A stretch of 64,000 bases of DNA from positions 1 to 64,000 of the forward strand of contig CANFOL010000006.1 of NCBI GenBank assembly GCA_947448695.1, given 5' to 3'. The first letter of the stretch is position 1. Every line of letters starts with the position of its first letter. A model generated the notes under the pieces. That model had not been told where the DNA came from and searched no databases. It was given only the letters and a program-made list of their open reading frames with translations. The position numbers and the translations under genes were made by a program. Shown in pieces: positions 24,984 through 34,716 of the stretch. This DNA comes from Burkholderiaceae bacterium (GTDB taxonomy: Bacteria; Pseudomonadota; Gammaproteobacteria; Burkholderiales; Burkholderiaceae).

Positions 24984-25526
24984 TTAGTGTTCATGATCGT
25001 GATTACAGTGATGATCATGCGCATGATATGCAGACTGGGCCAAAGCATAATCCTCAGCAAAAGTTGCATCATGGCCATGCTTATGTCCACCGCCATAAGC
25101 CCCATTTTCGGGCTCAAAGGGTTGGTCAACCAATTGCACATCGACACCTAATTTTTTCAACATGTCCGATAAAACTGGATCAAACTCCAACTGAAGATAG
25201 TTTTCACCAATTTCAATCGGTATGTGACGATTACCGAGGTGATAGCCAGCACGCATTAATTGAAAAGGGTTTTGAGCAGTCACCCTCATTACTTTCTCCG
25301 GAGCTGCTTTGACAAGAATAAATTGACCCTGCTCGTCGACTAAAACATCATTGTCCCGCATCACACTTCCTCGATGCAGCACTAACAGAACTTCTTCATT
25401 ATTCTGAAGAGTTACCACTTGACGACTCTTACTACGCTGTAAAAATGGCAGCTCTAATACAAGCGCATTTTTTAACAAAAATTTCGAAATTTTCGAATTA
25501 CCTAAATTTTTTGATATTTGGCGCAT
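24984..25526 (-). CDS. ureE: Urease nickel metallochaperone UreE
   Basis: The 180-residue protein has the peptide-binding N-domain and the metal-binding C-domain with GYHLGNRHIPIEI, including the conserved dimer-interface His. The C-terminus is rich in His (GGGHKHGHD, then HAHDHHCNHDHEH), about ten of the last 20 residues, which should bind several Ni ions. It follows ureC after two bases. The longer lead MRQISKNLGNSKISKFLLKN is unusual, and a slightly later start is possible. Confidence 0.94.
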   Translation of the reverse strand: MRQISKNLGNSKISKFLLKNALVLELPFLQRSKSRQVVTLQNNEEVLLVLHRGSVMRDNDVLVDEQGQFILVKAAPEKVMRVTAQNPFQLMRAGYHLGNRHIPIEIGENYLQLEFDPVLSDMLKKLGVDVQLVDQPFEPENGAYGGGHKHGHDATFAEDYALAQSAYHAHDHHCNHDHEH

Positions 25527-25528
25527 AT

Positions 25529-27226
25529 TTAAAATAAAAAATATCGTTGTGCGAGGGGCAACACCTTAGCAGGCTCACAGACTAATTGCAAACCATCTGC
25601 AAGAACTTCATACGTTTCTGGGTCGACAGAAATATTGGGTTGCCAATCGTTATGAACCATGTCTGATTTCTTAATATTTCTTGTGTTACTGACTGGCTCA
25701 AGTCGTTTTTTCAAATCTAAAGACTGAATTTTTTCATTTTGCATCGCTGCCTGAGAGACAAAGGTCATCGAAGTCTTAAGGCCGCCAGCAAATGCGCCAA
25801 ACATCGGTCGATAGTGAACCGGCTGGGGAGTTGGAATCGAGGCATTAGGATCGCCCATCGCTGCGGCAGCAATCATGCCACCTTTAATAATCAAACTTGG
25901 CTTTACCCCAAAAAATGCTGGTCTCCAAACAACTAAATCGGCTAACTTACCTTTTTCAACTGATCCAACCATATGAGAAATCCCATGAGTGATAGCCGGA
26001 TTAATCGTGTATTTAGCAATATATCTTTTAACTCTAAAGTTATCGGTTTGATGATCGCCAGTTAAGCTTCCTCGTTGATTTTTCATCTTGTGGGCAGTTT
26101 GCCAAGTCCGAATAATGACCTCCCCTACTCTACCCATCGCTTGACTATCGGAACTCATCATCGAGAATGCACCTAAGTCATGAAGGATGTCTTCTGCAGC
26201 GATCGTCTCACGTCGTATCCGACTTTCTGCAAAGGCAATATCTTCGGCGATTGAAGGGTCTAAATGATGACATACCATCAACATATCTAGATGCTCATCA
26301 ATCGTATTCACCGTGTATGGCATTGTCGGGTTGGTAGAGGATGGCAATACATTAGGCAACCCTGCTGCTCTAATAATGTCAGGAGCATGTCCACCACCCG
26401 CTCCTTCAGTATGGAAGGTATGGATCGTTCGATTCTTAAAAGCATCAATCGTCGCTTCTACAAAACCAGACTCGTTTAAGGTGTCTGTATGAATCGCTAC
26501 CTGAATATCCATTTCTTCAGCAACCGATAAACAACAATCAATTGCAGCAGGAGTTGTACCCCAATCTTCGTGCAGTTTTAAACCGATCGCTCCAGCTCTT
26601 ACCTGCTCTCTTAATGGTTCAGGCAAACTTGCATTACCTTTTCCTAAAAAACCCAGGTTCATCGGAAATGCCTCTGCGGCGCTGAGCATGCTGTACATAT
26701 GCCAAGGACCAGGGGTGCAAGTGGTTGCAAATGTCCCTGTCGCTGGACCAGTTCCTCCGCCAATCATCGTTGTTACGCCGCTCATGAGGGCTTCATCAAT
26801 TTGTTGGGGGCAAATAAAGTGAATATGTGAATCAATGCCTCCCGCTGTAACAATCATACCTTCAGCAGCAATCACTTCTGTACCTGGACCAATCACAATA
26901 TTGATAGCCGACTGTATGTCTGGATTACCTGCTTTACCAATTCCGGTAATCATGCCGTTTTTAATCCCAATGTCAGCTTTCACAATACCCCAGTGATCAA
27001 TAATGAGTGCATTGGTTATCACTGTGTCGACACAGTCCGCACTTAGTCGTTGACTTTGCCCCATACCATCGCGGATGACTTTACCGCCACCGAATTTAAC
27101 CTCTTCACCATAGATTGTGAAATCTTTCTCGACTTCGACCCATAGATCAGTATCCGCCAATCGAACTTGGTCACCTGTTGTTGGGCCAAACATTTCTGCA
27201 TAGGCCTTGCGAGATATCGTTGCCAT
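25529..27226 (-). CDS. ureC: Urease alpha (catalytic) subunit
   Basis: The 565-residue nickel amidohydrolase hydrolyses urea to ammonia and carbamate. The metal pair HIH is in [14 protein letters not shown], the carbamylated Lys in [12 protein letters not shown], further ligand His residues in [11 protein letters not shown] and [13 protein letters not shown], the catalytic-flap His in [10 protein letters not shown], and the Asp ligand in [14 protein letters not shown]. All are intact, so the enzyme should be active. AAGGA precedes the ATG by eight bases. Confidence 0.97.
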   Translation of the reverse strand: MATISRKAYAEMFGPTTGDQVRLADTDLWVEVEKDFTIYGEEVKFGGGKVIRDGMGQSQRLSADCVDTVITNALIIDHWGIVKADIGIKNGMITGIGKAGNPDIQSAINIVIGPGTEVIAAEGMIVTAGGIDSHIHFICPQQIDEALMSGVTTMIGGGTGPATGTFATTCTPGPWHMYSMLSAAEAFPMNLGFLGKGNASLPEPLREQVRAGAIGLKLHEDWGTTPAAIDCCLSVAEEMDIQVAIHTDTLNESGFVEATIDAFKNRTIHTFHTEGAGGGHAPDIIRAAGLPNVLPSSTNPTMPYTVNTIDEHLDMLMVCHHLDPSIAEDIAFAESRIRRETIAAEDILHDLGAFSMMSSDSQAMGRVGEVIIRTWQTAHKMKNQRGSLTGDHQTDNFRVKRYIAKYTINPAITHGISHMVGSVEKGKLADLVVWRPAFFGVKPSLIIKGGMIAAAAMGDPNASIPTPQPVHYRPMFGAFAGGLKTSMTFVSQAAMQNEKIQSLDLKKRLEPVSNTRNIKKSDMVHNDWQPNISVDPETYEVLADGLQLVCEPAKVLPLAQRYFLF

Positions 27227-27280
27227 TAAAAAATCCTTGTCAGTTTTAGTTATTGATTGCCATACATCTGTAACTGAGAA

Positions 27281-27586
27281 TCACAATTTACCCATGACTA
27301 AACCATTAAAACCATAGACGGTTTTATCTCCAGCCAACTCTACAAGCTGTATTGTCTTTTTTTGTCCTGGTTCAAAACGTACCGCTGTTCCTGAAGCAAT
27401 ATTTAAACGGTATCCTCGACTCCTTTCCCGATCAAAACTTAAAGAGGTATTTACCTCAAAAAAATGATAGTGTGAGCCAACCTGAATAGGTCTATCACCA
27501 ACATTGGAGACAACCAATTCTGCAGTCTTACGCCCAACATTGATCTCAATATCCGGCCCAGAAGTTCTAATTTCCCCAGGAGTCAT
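27281..27586 (-). CDS. ureB: Urease beta subunit
   Basis: The 101-residue protein has the UreB signature [17 protein letters not shown] and [27 protein letters not shown]. It packs with UreA and UreC in the (ABC)3 holoenzyme. AAGGAC precedes the ATG. Here ureB is separated from ureA by ureJ, which is a less common order than ureAB. Confidence 0.96.
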   Translation of the reverse strand: MTPGEIRTSGPDIEINVGRKTAELVVSNVGDRPIQVGSHYHFFEVNTSLSFDRERSRGYRLNIASGTAVRFEPGQKKTIQLVELAGDKTVYGFNGLVMGKL

Positions 27587-27595
27587 GTTTCGTCC

Positions 27596-28168
27596 TTAAA
27601 TAGATTGAACAAATAGGGTCGCCGCAAAAATACCCGAACAGATCGTAAAAGCTTTTAAGATCCATTCATGTTTTTTGGATACGAACATGGCAATAAAGAA
27701 TCCGATTGCATGAATTGCTACTGTACTCAGTATTAATCCCGAGAGGACTGAGGATGACGAAACATCAAGCTCTACTGCGTGGGTTACACCGTGAAAAACA
27801 CCAATCACGCCAACAAATAAAGTAACTAGTGAAAATGATAATTTTGTCAATAAAACATGAACCAAAGGTAGAACGATGAGGGCTACTAATATCATTTGAT
27901 TAAGAAGATGAAGTTGTCCATCACCAACGGCAAGTCCTGAAGATAAAATCGCACTGAGTCCAAATGAACTAACAAAGATGGTCGGCAATATCACGCCTTT
28001 CTTCATGGGGAATTGATAAGCCATCACACCAATAATGAGCATGGTCAATAAATGATCCCACCCCGTGAGTGGGTGTAGCAAAGCACTAACAAAAGAAGTG
28101 TCATGATTTGGATGAGCAAACGCCTGATTCGAAGCCAATAAAGCAATTAAAAGGAGCCCTTTTTTCAT
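27596..28168 (-). CDS. ureJ: HupE/UreJ-family membrane protein
   Basis: The 190-residue protein has a signal-like first segment (ending AFA-HPNHD) and about six hydrophobic helices. It shows the HupE/UreJ marks HPNHDTSFVSALLHPLTGWDHLLTML and GVIGVFHGVTHAVEL, rich in membrane His. Members are thought to be secondary nickel or cobalt importers linked to Ni enzymes. Lying between ureA and ureB in the urease operon, it most likely supplies Ni2+. Confidence 0.9.
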   Translation of the reverse strand: MKKGLLLIALLASNQAFAHPNHDTSFVSALLHPLTGWDHLLTMLIIGVMAYQFPMKKGVILPTIFVSSFGLSAILSSGLAVGDGQLHLLNQMILVALIVLPLVHVLLTKLSFSLVTLFVGVIGVFHGVTHAVELDVSSSSVLSGLILSTVAIHAIGFFIAMFVSKKHEWILKAFTICSGIFAATLFVQSI

Positions 28169-28177
28169 ATTAAATCC

Positions 28178-28480
28178 TTATTGAATAGGTTGATGAACAG
28201 TGACTAATTTCGTTCCATCTGGAAATGTAGCCTCAATTTGTATATCCGGAATCATCTCGGGAATCCCCTCTAAAACATCAGATGACTTCAAAATCGTAGT
28301 GCCAAAGGTCATGAGTTCAGCAACGGTTCTGCCATCGCGCGCACCCTCCATGATGGCTGCAGAAATTAAGGCGATAGACTCTGGGTAATTAAGCTTTAAA
28401 CCCCTAGCCATTCGACGCTCGGCAACTAAGGCCGCAGTAAAAATTAATAGTTTATCTTTTTCTCTTGGTGTTAATTCCAT
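28178..28480 (-). CDS. ureA: Urease gamma subunit
   Basis: The 100-residue protein matches UreA along its length: [46 protein letters not shown] and the terminal [14 protein letters not shown]. It is the small structural subunit of urease. It follows ureD by 14 bases and precedes ureJ by nine. Confidence 0.97.
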   Translation of the reverse strand: MELTPREKDKLLIFTAALVAERRMARGLKLNYPESIALISAAIMEGARDGRTVAELMTFGTTILKSSDVLEGIPEMIPDIQIEATFPDGTKLVTVHQPIQ

Positions 28481-28494
28481 AACTTATTACCTTT

Positions 28495-29373
28495 TCATGT
28501 CTTCCAAAGTCGAAGTGGCAAGGGTGGAATTCCCGAGACTTCTAAACGATACTTTAACCACATATGAATAAAACAATCTTTTAAATATTCTACTTCTGAA
28601 GATATCGCACGCACGATTATTAGACCATTTTTTTGAGGTAAATTAATTCTCGTTGCACCAACTTTGAGATTTTCAGACCACAACAAGGAATCTCTAATCT
28701 GTTCAAGCAATTCTTCGCTCACCTGATTCCCACAAAACCACATCGTACCCATAACGGAATAAGGTCCAAGTTTAGGTGTGGATTTGATCGATAAATCATC
28801 AGAGTCCAAAATACTGGAATCAACCCAATAAAAACGGTCGTTGATACTTAATTGCAGTTCGTTTCGTAGATGTGCTTCAGACCAAATTTCGCCACTCGCA
28901 GTTCTTCCTAGCTGAGCAATATCCCACCCAATCATTGAGGACTCTTCCTCTAACTGAATATGAATCAGATTATGTGCATTTGAGGCGTTGAAATAGATAT
29001 TTTCTTGCGGCAAAAAATCAAGGTACCCTCCTGAGGCAACACTTAACTTCGTTTGTTGAGAAGACAAAAGGCCATTTGATTTATACCATTTAGTAGCTCC
29101 AGGAGTTGTTATAACCGCCTTAGCATGAGGATGCACTCCAATATCTATCTTCAGGTGATCCCCGCCTGCTACACCAGCAGGCGGGTGCAAAATCACGGCA
29201 TGACAAACTTCATCACCCTCTGGATATAAGGATTTTTGAATAAGTAAAGGGCCAACATGATCTCTTCTGGACAGGATAGTTTTCGACGATTGAGGAGCCT
29301 TAGTAAACTCTAAATGCAGGCTTGCATCCCAGCGTTTGGGTATTTTAAGTGGCTCTAAAGTGATGATTTCCAT
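28495..29373 (-). CDS. ureD: Urease accessory protein UreD
   Basis: From ATG 29373 the protein is 292 residues. An in-frame TTG at 29412 would add 13. It carries the UreD pattern LHLEFTKAPQSSKTILSRRDHVGPLLIQKSLYPEG, CHAVILHPPAGVAGGDHLKID, TTPGATKWYKSNG and LDFLPQENIYF. UreD is the scaffold for nickel insertion and binds UreF and apo-urease. It begins the ure cluster and lies about 100 bases downstream of the molybdenum hydroxylase genes, with no clear terminator between. Confidence 0.93.
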   Translation of the reverse strand: MEIITLEPLKIPKRWDASLHLEFTKAPQSSKTILSRRDHVGPLLIQKSLYPEGDEVCHAVILHPPAGVAGGDHLKIDIGVHPHAKAVITTPGATKWYKSNGLLSSQQTKLSVASGGYLDFLPQENIYFNASNAHNLIHIQLEEESSMIGWDIAQLGRTASGEIWSEAHLRNELQLSINDRFYWVDSSILDSDDLSIKSTPKLGPYSVMGTMWFCGNQVSEELLEQIRDSLLWSENLKVGATRINLPQKNGLIIVRAISSEVEYLKDCFIHMWLKYRLEVSGIPPLPLRLWKT

Positions 29374-29474
29374 CTGTGAATTATGGCAGATACAAGCATT
29401 TTTAGACAGCAACTAAATAAGCAATGCCTTACCCATCAACCAATACGGCTTAGGAGAAAATTTTGTGCGCGTAC

Positions 29475-29969
29475 TTACCTAGTACTAACTTTAGGAAGCG
29501 GCTCAGTTTGAAGTAGAGCATTAGCTAACTGGGTCGCTTTAACAATTCCAGAATATCCTGTGCACCGGCATAAATTCCCAGACAACTCATTACGTATTTG
29601 GCTCTCTGTATTACATTTTTGACGCACAATCATATCTCTGACAGTGATGAGCATTCCTGGTGTACAAAAACCACATTGCAAACCATGTGCTTCAGAAAAA
29701 CACTCTCGAATCACTTTCATCTTGTCATCATCTTCAAACCCTTCAATCGTTTGCACGGACATGCCAGATACTGAAGTCGCTAAAGTAATGCATGATCGTA
29801 TTGGCTCACCATTGACTAAAACCGTACAGGCCCCACATACCCCTAACTCACAAGCTAAATGAGTGCCTGTAAGATTAAGGTTATTACGAAGAAGATCAGC
29901 TAGCGTCATTCGATCATCAATTTCTGTTTGAAGATTTTGATCATTGACCTGAAGTGAAATTGAACTCAT
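29475..29969 (-). CDS. Molybdenum hydroxylase iron-sulfur subunit (CoxS/XdhC-like)
   Basis: The 164-residue protein has two [2Fe-2S] sites. The plant-type set is in ACELGVCGACTVLVNGEPIRSC, and the second, helical set in LQCGFCTPGML plus [12 protein letters not shown]. It is the electron-transfer subunit of a xanthine dehydrogenase-family molybdoenzyme with the next two upstream genes. Its start overlaps the FAD subunit by four bases. The neighbouring urease and urate genes make a purine or other N-heterocycle substrate likely. Confidence 0.92.
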   Translation of the reverse strand: MSSISLQVNDQNLQTEIDDRMTLADLLRNNLNLTGTHLACELGVCGACTVLVNGEPIRSCITLATSVSGMSVQTIEGFEDDDKMKVIRECFSEAHGLQCGFCTPGMLITVRDMIVRQKCNTESQIRNELSGNLCRCTGYSGIVKATQLANALLQTEPLPKVSTR

Positions 29970-30814
29970 TTTTTTAAAGCCTCCATAACTGCTTTTTTAA
30001 TAATTGATCGATGTAGATTAAATTCATAAGACGATGACAAATGAAACGTATTTTCAAGAAGGTCACTTTCTAATAAGCCATTCAACTCTTTATCTAAATC
30101 AGTATTTTTTATATTTGCAGACATGAGATATTTAGATAGTCGAGGTAATAAAACTGGCTTATCTCCTGCAGCTCCTAAGGCTGCATTGAAAAGTCCTAAC
30201 TCTGGATCAATAACAATCGCCGCAATAGAGTGTGCAAACTCTCCAACCTTATGACAAAACTTAACATAAGACCACTTGGCTTCATTTGAAAGCTCAGGTA
30301 CTAAAACCCCTTTTACCAAATCAGTTTCTTTTAAACTCGTTTGCATCAATCCACACTGAAATTCACCCATAGGGGTTTCTATCTCATTGGCATGATTTTT
30401 AATAATTACAGTCGCACCAAGTGCAAGAAGTGCTGTCGGCCAATCTGCAGCTGGATCAGCATTGACGATACTACCGCCAATAGTCCCTTTATTTCGAATA
30501 CCACGATACGCAATACCTTGCGCAACATATTGAAGGTAACCCTTCGTGGGATCCGCAACCTTACCATCCTCAATCATTGCATGTGTAACAGCCGCCCCAA
30601 TGAAGAAACGACCTTTCATAGAAAAGGATTTTTTTAAATCAGATATTTTGGAAACGTCAATGACCTCTTCACTAAATATTAATCGCAGACACATCATTGG
30701 CATTAAGGATTGACCACCCGCCATGTACTTTGCATTTCCTTCGTGAGTTTGATGCAAAGCGATAGCTTCATCTATGCTATGCACGCTGTGATAGTTGACC
30801 TTACCTGATTTCAT
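29966..30814 (-). CDS. Molybdenum hydroxylase FAD subunit (CoxM-like)
   Basis: The 282-residue protein has the FAD-binding loops AGGQSLMPMMCLRL and TIGGSIVNADPAADWPTALLALGA of the FAD_binding_5 family, then the CO_deh_flav_C-type domain (EFAHSIAAIVIDPELGLFNAALGAAGDKP). It passes electrons from the iron-sulfur subunit to NAD+ or another acceptor. Four-base overlaps on both sides show tight coupling with the small and large subunits. Confidence 0.92.
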   Translation of the reverse strand: MKSGKVNYHSVHSIDEAIALHQTHEGNAKYMAGGQSLMPMMCLRLIFSEEVIDVSKISDLKKSFSMKGRFFIGAAVTHAMIEDGKVADPTKGYLQYVAQGIAYRGIRNKGTIGGSIVNADPAADWPTALLALGATVIIKNHANEIETPMGEFQCGLMQTSLKETDLVKGVLVPELSNEAKWSYVKFCHKVGEFAHSIAAIVIDPELGLFNAALGAAGDKPVLLPRLSKYLMSANIKNTDLDKELNGLLESDLLENTFHLSSSYEFNLHRSIIKKAVMEALKK

Positions 30815-33177
30815 ACAATCACCTCAGACTGTTTAGCCAACTTTCCTCTCGCCTTTACAATTGCGGCGTAAACTCTTGGAGGGGTCATTGGTGTTTCATT
30901 CAATTCAGCGCCAATCGATTTAAGGGCATCTCGTATAGCATTTGCAATCGCTGCTGGCGGCGCAATAGCACCTCCTTCACCCATACCCTTCATGCCATAC
31001 TCGGTGTGCTGTGATGGAGTAACCATATGGCCTATTTTTATCGCTGGTATTTCTGTTGCCCCTGGGATTAAATAATCTGCCAAAGTAGTTGCTAAGGGTT
31101 GGCCAGTTTCATTATAGGGAATCTCTTCATAGAGAGCCGTTCCTATACCTTGAGCAATCCCTCCAATAATTTGTCCATCAACAATTAAAGGATTCACCAC
31201 TGTGCCACAGTCTTCAACAATTGCATAATCTAAAATATCTACTTTTCCAGTATTAATATCAACGGCTACAACGGCTACCTGTGTTGCATAGGTAAATACT
31301 CCAGTATCAATATTAGGTTCATAAGTTACCAAAACCTCAAGTAAAGGATCTATTCCTTTCGGAAGAGCATCCTGCCTTAAATGCGCAATTCGAGCAACTT
31401 CTTTTAAAGCAATGGAACTAGTAGAGCCATGAATTAAATCATCTTCAAAACGCAAATCCTCTAATTGACAACCAAGTAAATGCGCTGCAATGACTCCAAT
31501 CTTGGTTTTGAGAAGTCGGCATGCTTTAGCAACAGCCCCGCCAGCCATGACCATGCTTCTTGAGGCAAATGTTCCCATACCAAAAGCACTTGTTTGTGTA
31601 TCACCATGACGAACACTGACATGGATTGGATCAATCCCTAGCTCTTCACAAGCAACCTGGGCAAGAGAGGTTTCCATTCCTTGTCCATGTGAAACAATTC
31701 CCACTGAAATAATCAATGAGCCATCCGTCATCATCCGTGCGGATGCAGTTTCATATCCTGGAATAACAGGCACTCCGCGAGAAACCCATTCCCCGCAGCC
31801 ATGCGCTGTCTGCTCTGTAAAAGAAGCAAACCCGACACCAATTAATCGGCCGTCAGATTCACCTTTTTGTTGACGTAATCGAATCTGATGAAATTCAATT
31901 AGGTCTACAGCTCGACGCACCGATTCTGCATAATTGCCACTATCAAATAATAGGTTGGTAATGTTGCGATATGGCATTGCTTCTACTGGCACCATATTTT
32001 CCATTCGAACTAAATAAGGTTCACGTCCAACGGCATGAGCGATCTCATCAATAATTCTTTCAATCGTAAAGCATGCTGCAGGTCTTGCCACCCCTCGATA
32101 TGCGCCTATAGGTGATTTATTGGTAGCGACTGTGTATGTTTTTACGCGATAGTTTGGCACGACATAAGGTCCTGGAATATTTCTAGAGGCCATGCCAGTT
32201 TCCATAAAAGGGCCATTAGGCCAATGTGAATAAGCGCCAGCATCAACATGTATATCAACATCTAGCCCTAGTATTTTTCCTTGAGAATCAGCGTATGCGG
32301 TCACTGCATGATGATGCTCTCGACAATGAATCGCAGTCATTAAATGTTCACGCTTATCATCAATCCACCGAACAGGCTTTTTAAGCTTTAATGCTAGAGC
32401 AACAACCATTAACTCCTCAGGATACAAAACTCTTTTAGCACCAAAAGCACCGCCCATATCAGGTGTAATTATGTGCAATTGATTTTCGTCAATCCCTAAA
32501 ACCTGTGCCATCCCAACACGAGTCTGGTGCGGAGATTGAGATCCAAGGTAGACAACTAACTCATTTAAACGATGATCCCATATAGCCAAAATTGCACGCC
32601 CCTCTAAAGGGGCAGCAGATTGTCGATTCATTTTAAAACTTCTCTGAACAGTAACAGTTGCCTGTTGCTTTGCAGTCTCTATATCTCCATATTGATTATG
32701 TTTAGAAACATAAATATTGTCGCCCCACTCTTCACGAATCAAGGGTGAGTCAGTATGAGTTGCCTCTAATAAATCAACTACAGCTGGCAATTCTTCAATG
32801 TCCACGAAGACGGAATCTGCAATATCTTCAGCGATGGACCGATTTGCACCGATGGCCATTGCGATCGCCTCTCCTGCAAATCGAACTCGCTCAGAAGCTA
32901 ATGCAGGATGCTCAGAGTATTTAAAACCTTCAACCTTAGGTACTGCAATAATTGGTTTTACATTTGGAAAGTCACTGGCCTGAAAAACCTGATCTTTAAA
33001 CTCCTCGGGAATTTGTATACTCTTAATAACTCCGTGAGCGTACGAACTTCGAACAAAAGCAACTTCAACAATCCCCGGAATCTGAATATCAGAAACAAAT
33101 TGACCCTTACCATGAAGATGGCGTGTATCTTCTTTTCTTAATAATTGTGCTCCAACACCCTTACCTGGTTTATCCAA
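30811..33177 (-). CDS. Molybdenum hydroxylase large subunit (form II CoxL-like)
   Basis: The 788-residue protein binds the molybdopterin cytosine dinucleotide cofactor. It has the N-terminal LLRKEDTRHLHGKGQFVSDI, the loop PDMGGAFGAKRVLYPEE, GAYRGVARPAACFTIERI and the catalytic Glu in KGMGEGGAIAPPAAI. The CO dehydrogenase signature AYRCSFR is replaced by AYRGVAR, so this is not a CO dehydrogenase. Such enzymes hydroxylate carbon next to ring nitrogen. It is transcribed towards urease and follows the Bug, RidA and HyuAB genes. The substrate is unknown, and purine or another N-heterocycle is inferred. Confidence 0.9.
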   Translation of the reverse strand: MDKPGKGVGAQLLRKEDTRHLHGKGQFVSDIQIPGIVEVAFVRSSYAHGVIKSIQIPEEFKDQVFQASDFPNVKPIIAVPKVEGFKYSEHPALASERVRFAGEAIAMAIGANRSIAEDIADSVFVDIEELPAVVDLLEATHTDSPLIREEWGDNIYVSKHNQYGDIETAKQQATVTVQRSFKMNRQSAAPLEGRAILAIWDHRLNELVVYLGSQSPHQTRVGMAQVLGIDENQLHIITPDMGGAFGAKRVLYPEELMVVALALKLKKPVRWIDDKREHLMTAIHCREHHHAVTAYADSQGKILGLDVDIHVDAGAYSHWPNGPFMETGMASRNIPGPYVVPNYRVKTYTVATNKSPIGAYRGVARPAACFTIERIIDEIAHAVGREPYLVRMENMVPVEAMPYRNITNLLFDSGNYAESVRRAVDLIEFHQIRLRQQKGESDGRLIGVGFASFTEQTAHGCGEWVSRGVPVIPGYETASARMMTDGSLIISVGIVSHGQGMETSLAQVACEELGIDPIHVSVRHGDTQTSAFGMGTFASRSMVMAGGAVAKACRLLKTKIGVIAAHLLGCQLEDLRFEDDLIHGSTSSIALKEVARIAHLRQDALPKGIDPLLEVLVTYEPNIDTGVFTYATQVAVVAVDINTGKVDILDYAIVEDCGTVVNPLIVDGQIIGGIAQGIGTALYEEIPYNETGQPLATTLADYLIPGATEIPAIKIGHMVTPSQHTEYGMKGMGEGGAIAPPAAIANAIRDALKSIGAELNETPMTPPRVYAAIVKARGKLAKQSEVIV

Positions 33178-33267
33178 TTTAACTATCCTTCAAAAGGTCA
33201 TTCATTGACATCTGTTACACAGAATTTTTATTTACTTGATAAAAATTATAAATATTGCAATGATTCT

Positions 33268-34269
33268 TTATAAAGGCTTCAAGCCCATCTCTTTCACTAA
33301 TTTGCCATACTTTTCAATATCGGCATGACGTAAAGCCTTAAATTCATCAGGGGATGTCAAATAAATCTCGGCGCCAAGGGTTTCAATTTGTTTACGCATT
33401 TCAGAAGTATTCATAGCCTCTTTTAAAGCTAGATTTAGTCTATACACAATTTCTTTAGGTAGTTTTGCTGGCCCTTCAATTCCCATCCAAAAATTCATAG
33501 TTGCAGATGGAAATCCTGCTTCCTTCGCTGTTTTCACGTCAGGTAGTGAGGGCGTTCTTTTTTCAGACATCACGAGTAATGGTCGAACGAATCCTCCTCG
33601 AATAAATCCAATTGTAGATGGTAAAGAATCAAATACCATGGATACTTGTCCCGAAATCACATCCGGAAAAGCCTGTCCTGATGATTTATAGGGTACGTGC
33701 ACCATATTTAACCCAGTGGCATTCAATAAAATTTGCCCAGATAAATGGCCTGTACTTCCAGGACCGGCAGATGCAAAACTTAAATTATTTTTTCCAGATC
33801 CTTTGCCATAAGCTACCAAATCCTCAAAAGTTTTTACAGGTAAATTATTATTAACTACCAATATATTCGGCGTGACAATAATTGTCCCAATTGCCGTAAA
33901 GTCATCTTCATTCTGATAAGTTAAATCTTTTAACAATACGGGAGCTACAGAAATCATTGGTGGACTTGTCAATAAAAGAGTGTATCCATCAGCAGCAGCT
34001 TTGGCAACGACAGCTGCACCAATTGTGCCACCCGCACCACCTCTGTTTTCGACGATCACAGCTTGCTTAAGAACATTGCCTAAACTTTGGGCAAGCACTC
34101 TACCTATCGTATCGGATACTCCTCCGGTAGCATAAGGTACTATTAATTTAATAGGCTTTGATGGATATTCACTTTGTGCGAGCACATTAGAACTTATGAA
34201 AAAAACGTGACTAAAAACTACACTAAAAACGATTCCTGGAAACTTTATAAACCTTTTCAAATTAAACAT
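33268..34269 (-). CDS. Bug-type tripartite tricarboxylate transporter receptor
   Basis: The 333-residue receptor has a long signal region (to about VLA-QS, residue 32), then YPSKPIKLIVPYATGGVSDTIGR, ENRGGAGGTIGAAVVAKAAADGYT and HVPYKSSGQAFPDVISGQVS. It lies between RidA and the molybdenum hydroxylase in one long operon, so its ligand is probably the pathway substrate. The membrane partners must be encoded elsewhere. Confidence 0.88.
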   Translation of the reverse strand: MFNLKRFIKFPGIVFSVVFSHVFFISSNVLAQSEYPSKPIKLIVPYATGGVSDTIGRVLAQSLGNVLKQAVIVENRGGAGGTIGAAVVAKAAADGYTLLLTSPPMISVAPVLLKDLTYQNEDDFTAIGTIIVTPNILVVNNNLPVKTFEDLVAYGKGSGKNNLSFASAGPGSTGHLSGQILLNATGLNMVHVPYKSSGQAFPDVISGQVSMVFDSLPSTIGFIRGGFVRPLLVMSEKRTPSLPDVKTAKEAGFPSATMNFWMGIEGPAKLPKEIVYRLNLALKEAMNTSEMRKQIETLGAEIYLTSPDEFKALRHADIEKYGKLVKEMGLKPL

Positions 34270-34300
34270 TTATTTCTCCCATTTATCAATCTAAATTTAA

Positions 34301-34651
34301 CTAAATTGCTGCCATCGCTGTTATTTCAATTAAACATTTTGGGTCATTAAGTTCAACCTTGCCACAACACCTTGTTGGTGTTTCATTCGGTATCACCCAA
34401 GCATCCCAAACACGATTCATTGCCGCAAAGTCATCCATCGACTTTAACCAAATTTGAGCAGAGATTAAACGTGACTTATTTGTTCCCGCCTCCTCAAGCA
34501 AAAGATGAATTTTTTCTAAAACTTGGCGGGTTTGATCTTCAATAGTTGTGCTTCTGTCATCAGGGACTTGCCCTGAAATATAAACAATGCCATTGTGAAT
34601 CAATGCTCTACTGCGCCTTGCATTTTGATCAATCCGAATAAAATCGCTCAT
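34301..34651 (-). CDS. RidA/YjgF-family protein
   Basis: The 116-residue protein has the RidA fold pattern: HNGIVYISGQVPDD at the N-terminus, LISAQIWLKSMDDFAAMNRVWDAWV, and the end RCCGKVELNDPKCLIEITAMAAI. The family deaminates reactive enamines and imines, and its Arg is present in the PTRCCGKVEL strand. In catabolic operons such members may act on pathway imines. It sits between HyuB and the Bug receptor. Confidence 0.87.
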   Translation of the reverse strand: MSDFIRIDQNARRSRALIHNGIVYISGQVPDDRSTTIEDQTRQVLEKIHLLLEEAGTNKSRLISAQIWLKSMDDFAAMNRVWDAWVIPNETPTRCCGKVELNDPKCLIEITAMAAI

Positions 34652-34716
34652 CTTTCAATTTCCTTAACGTTCAATTATTTTAAAAATTACTCCGTGCAAT
34701 ATCATTTCTATTTACA

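Noticed and set aside
30811-33177. Aerobic CO dehydrogenase large subunit
   Set aside because: The active-site loop reads AYRGVAR, not AYRCSFR of true (form I) CO dehydrogenase; the same applies to 46899-49283 with AYRGAGR.
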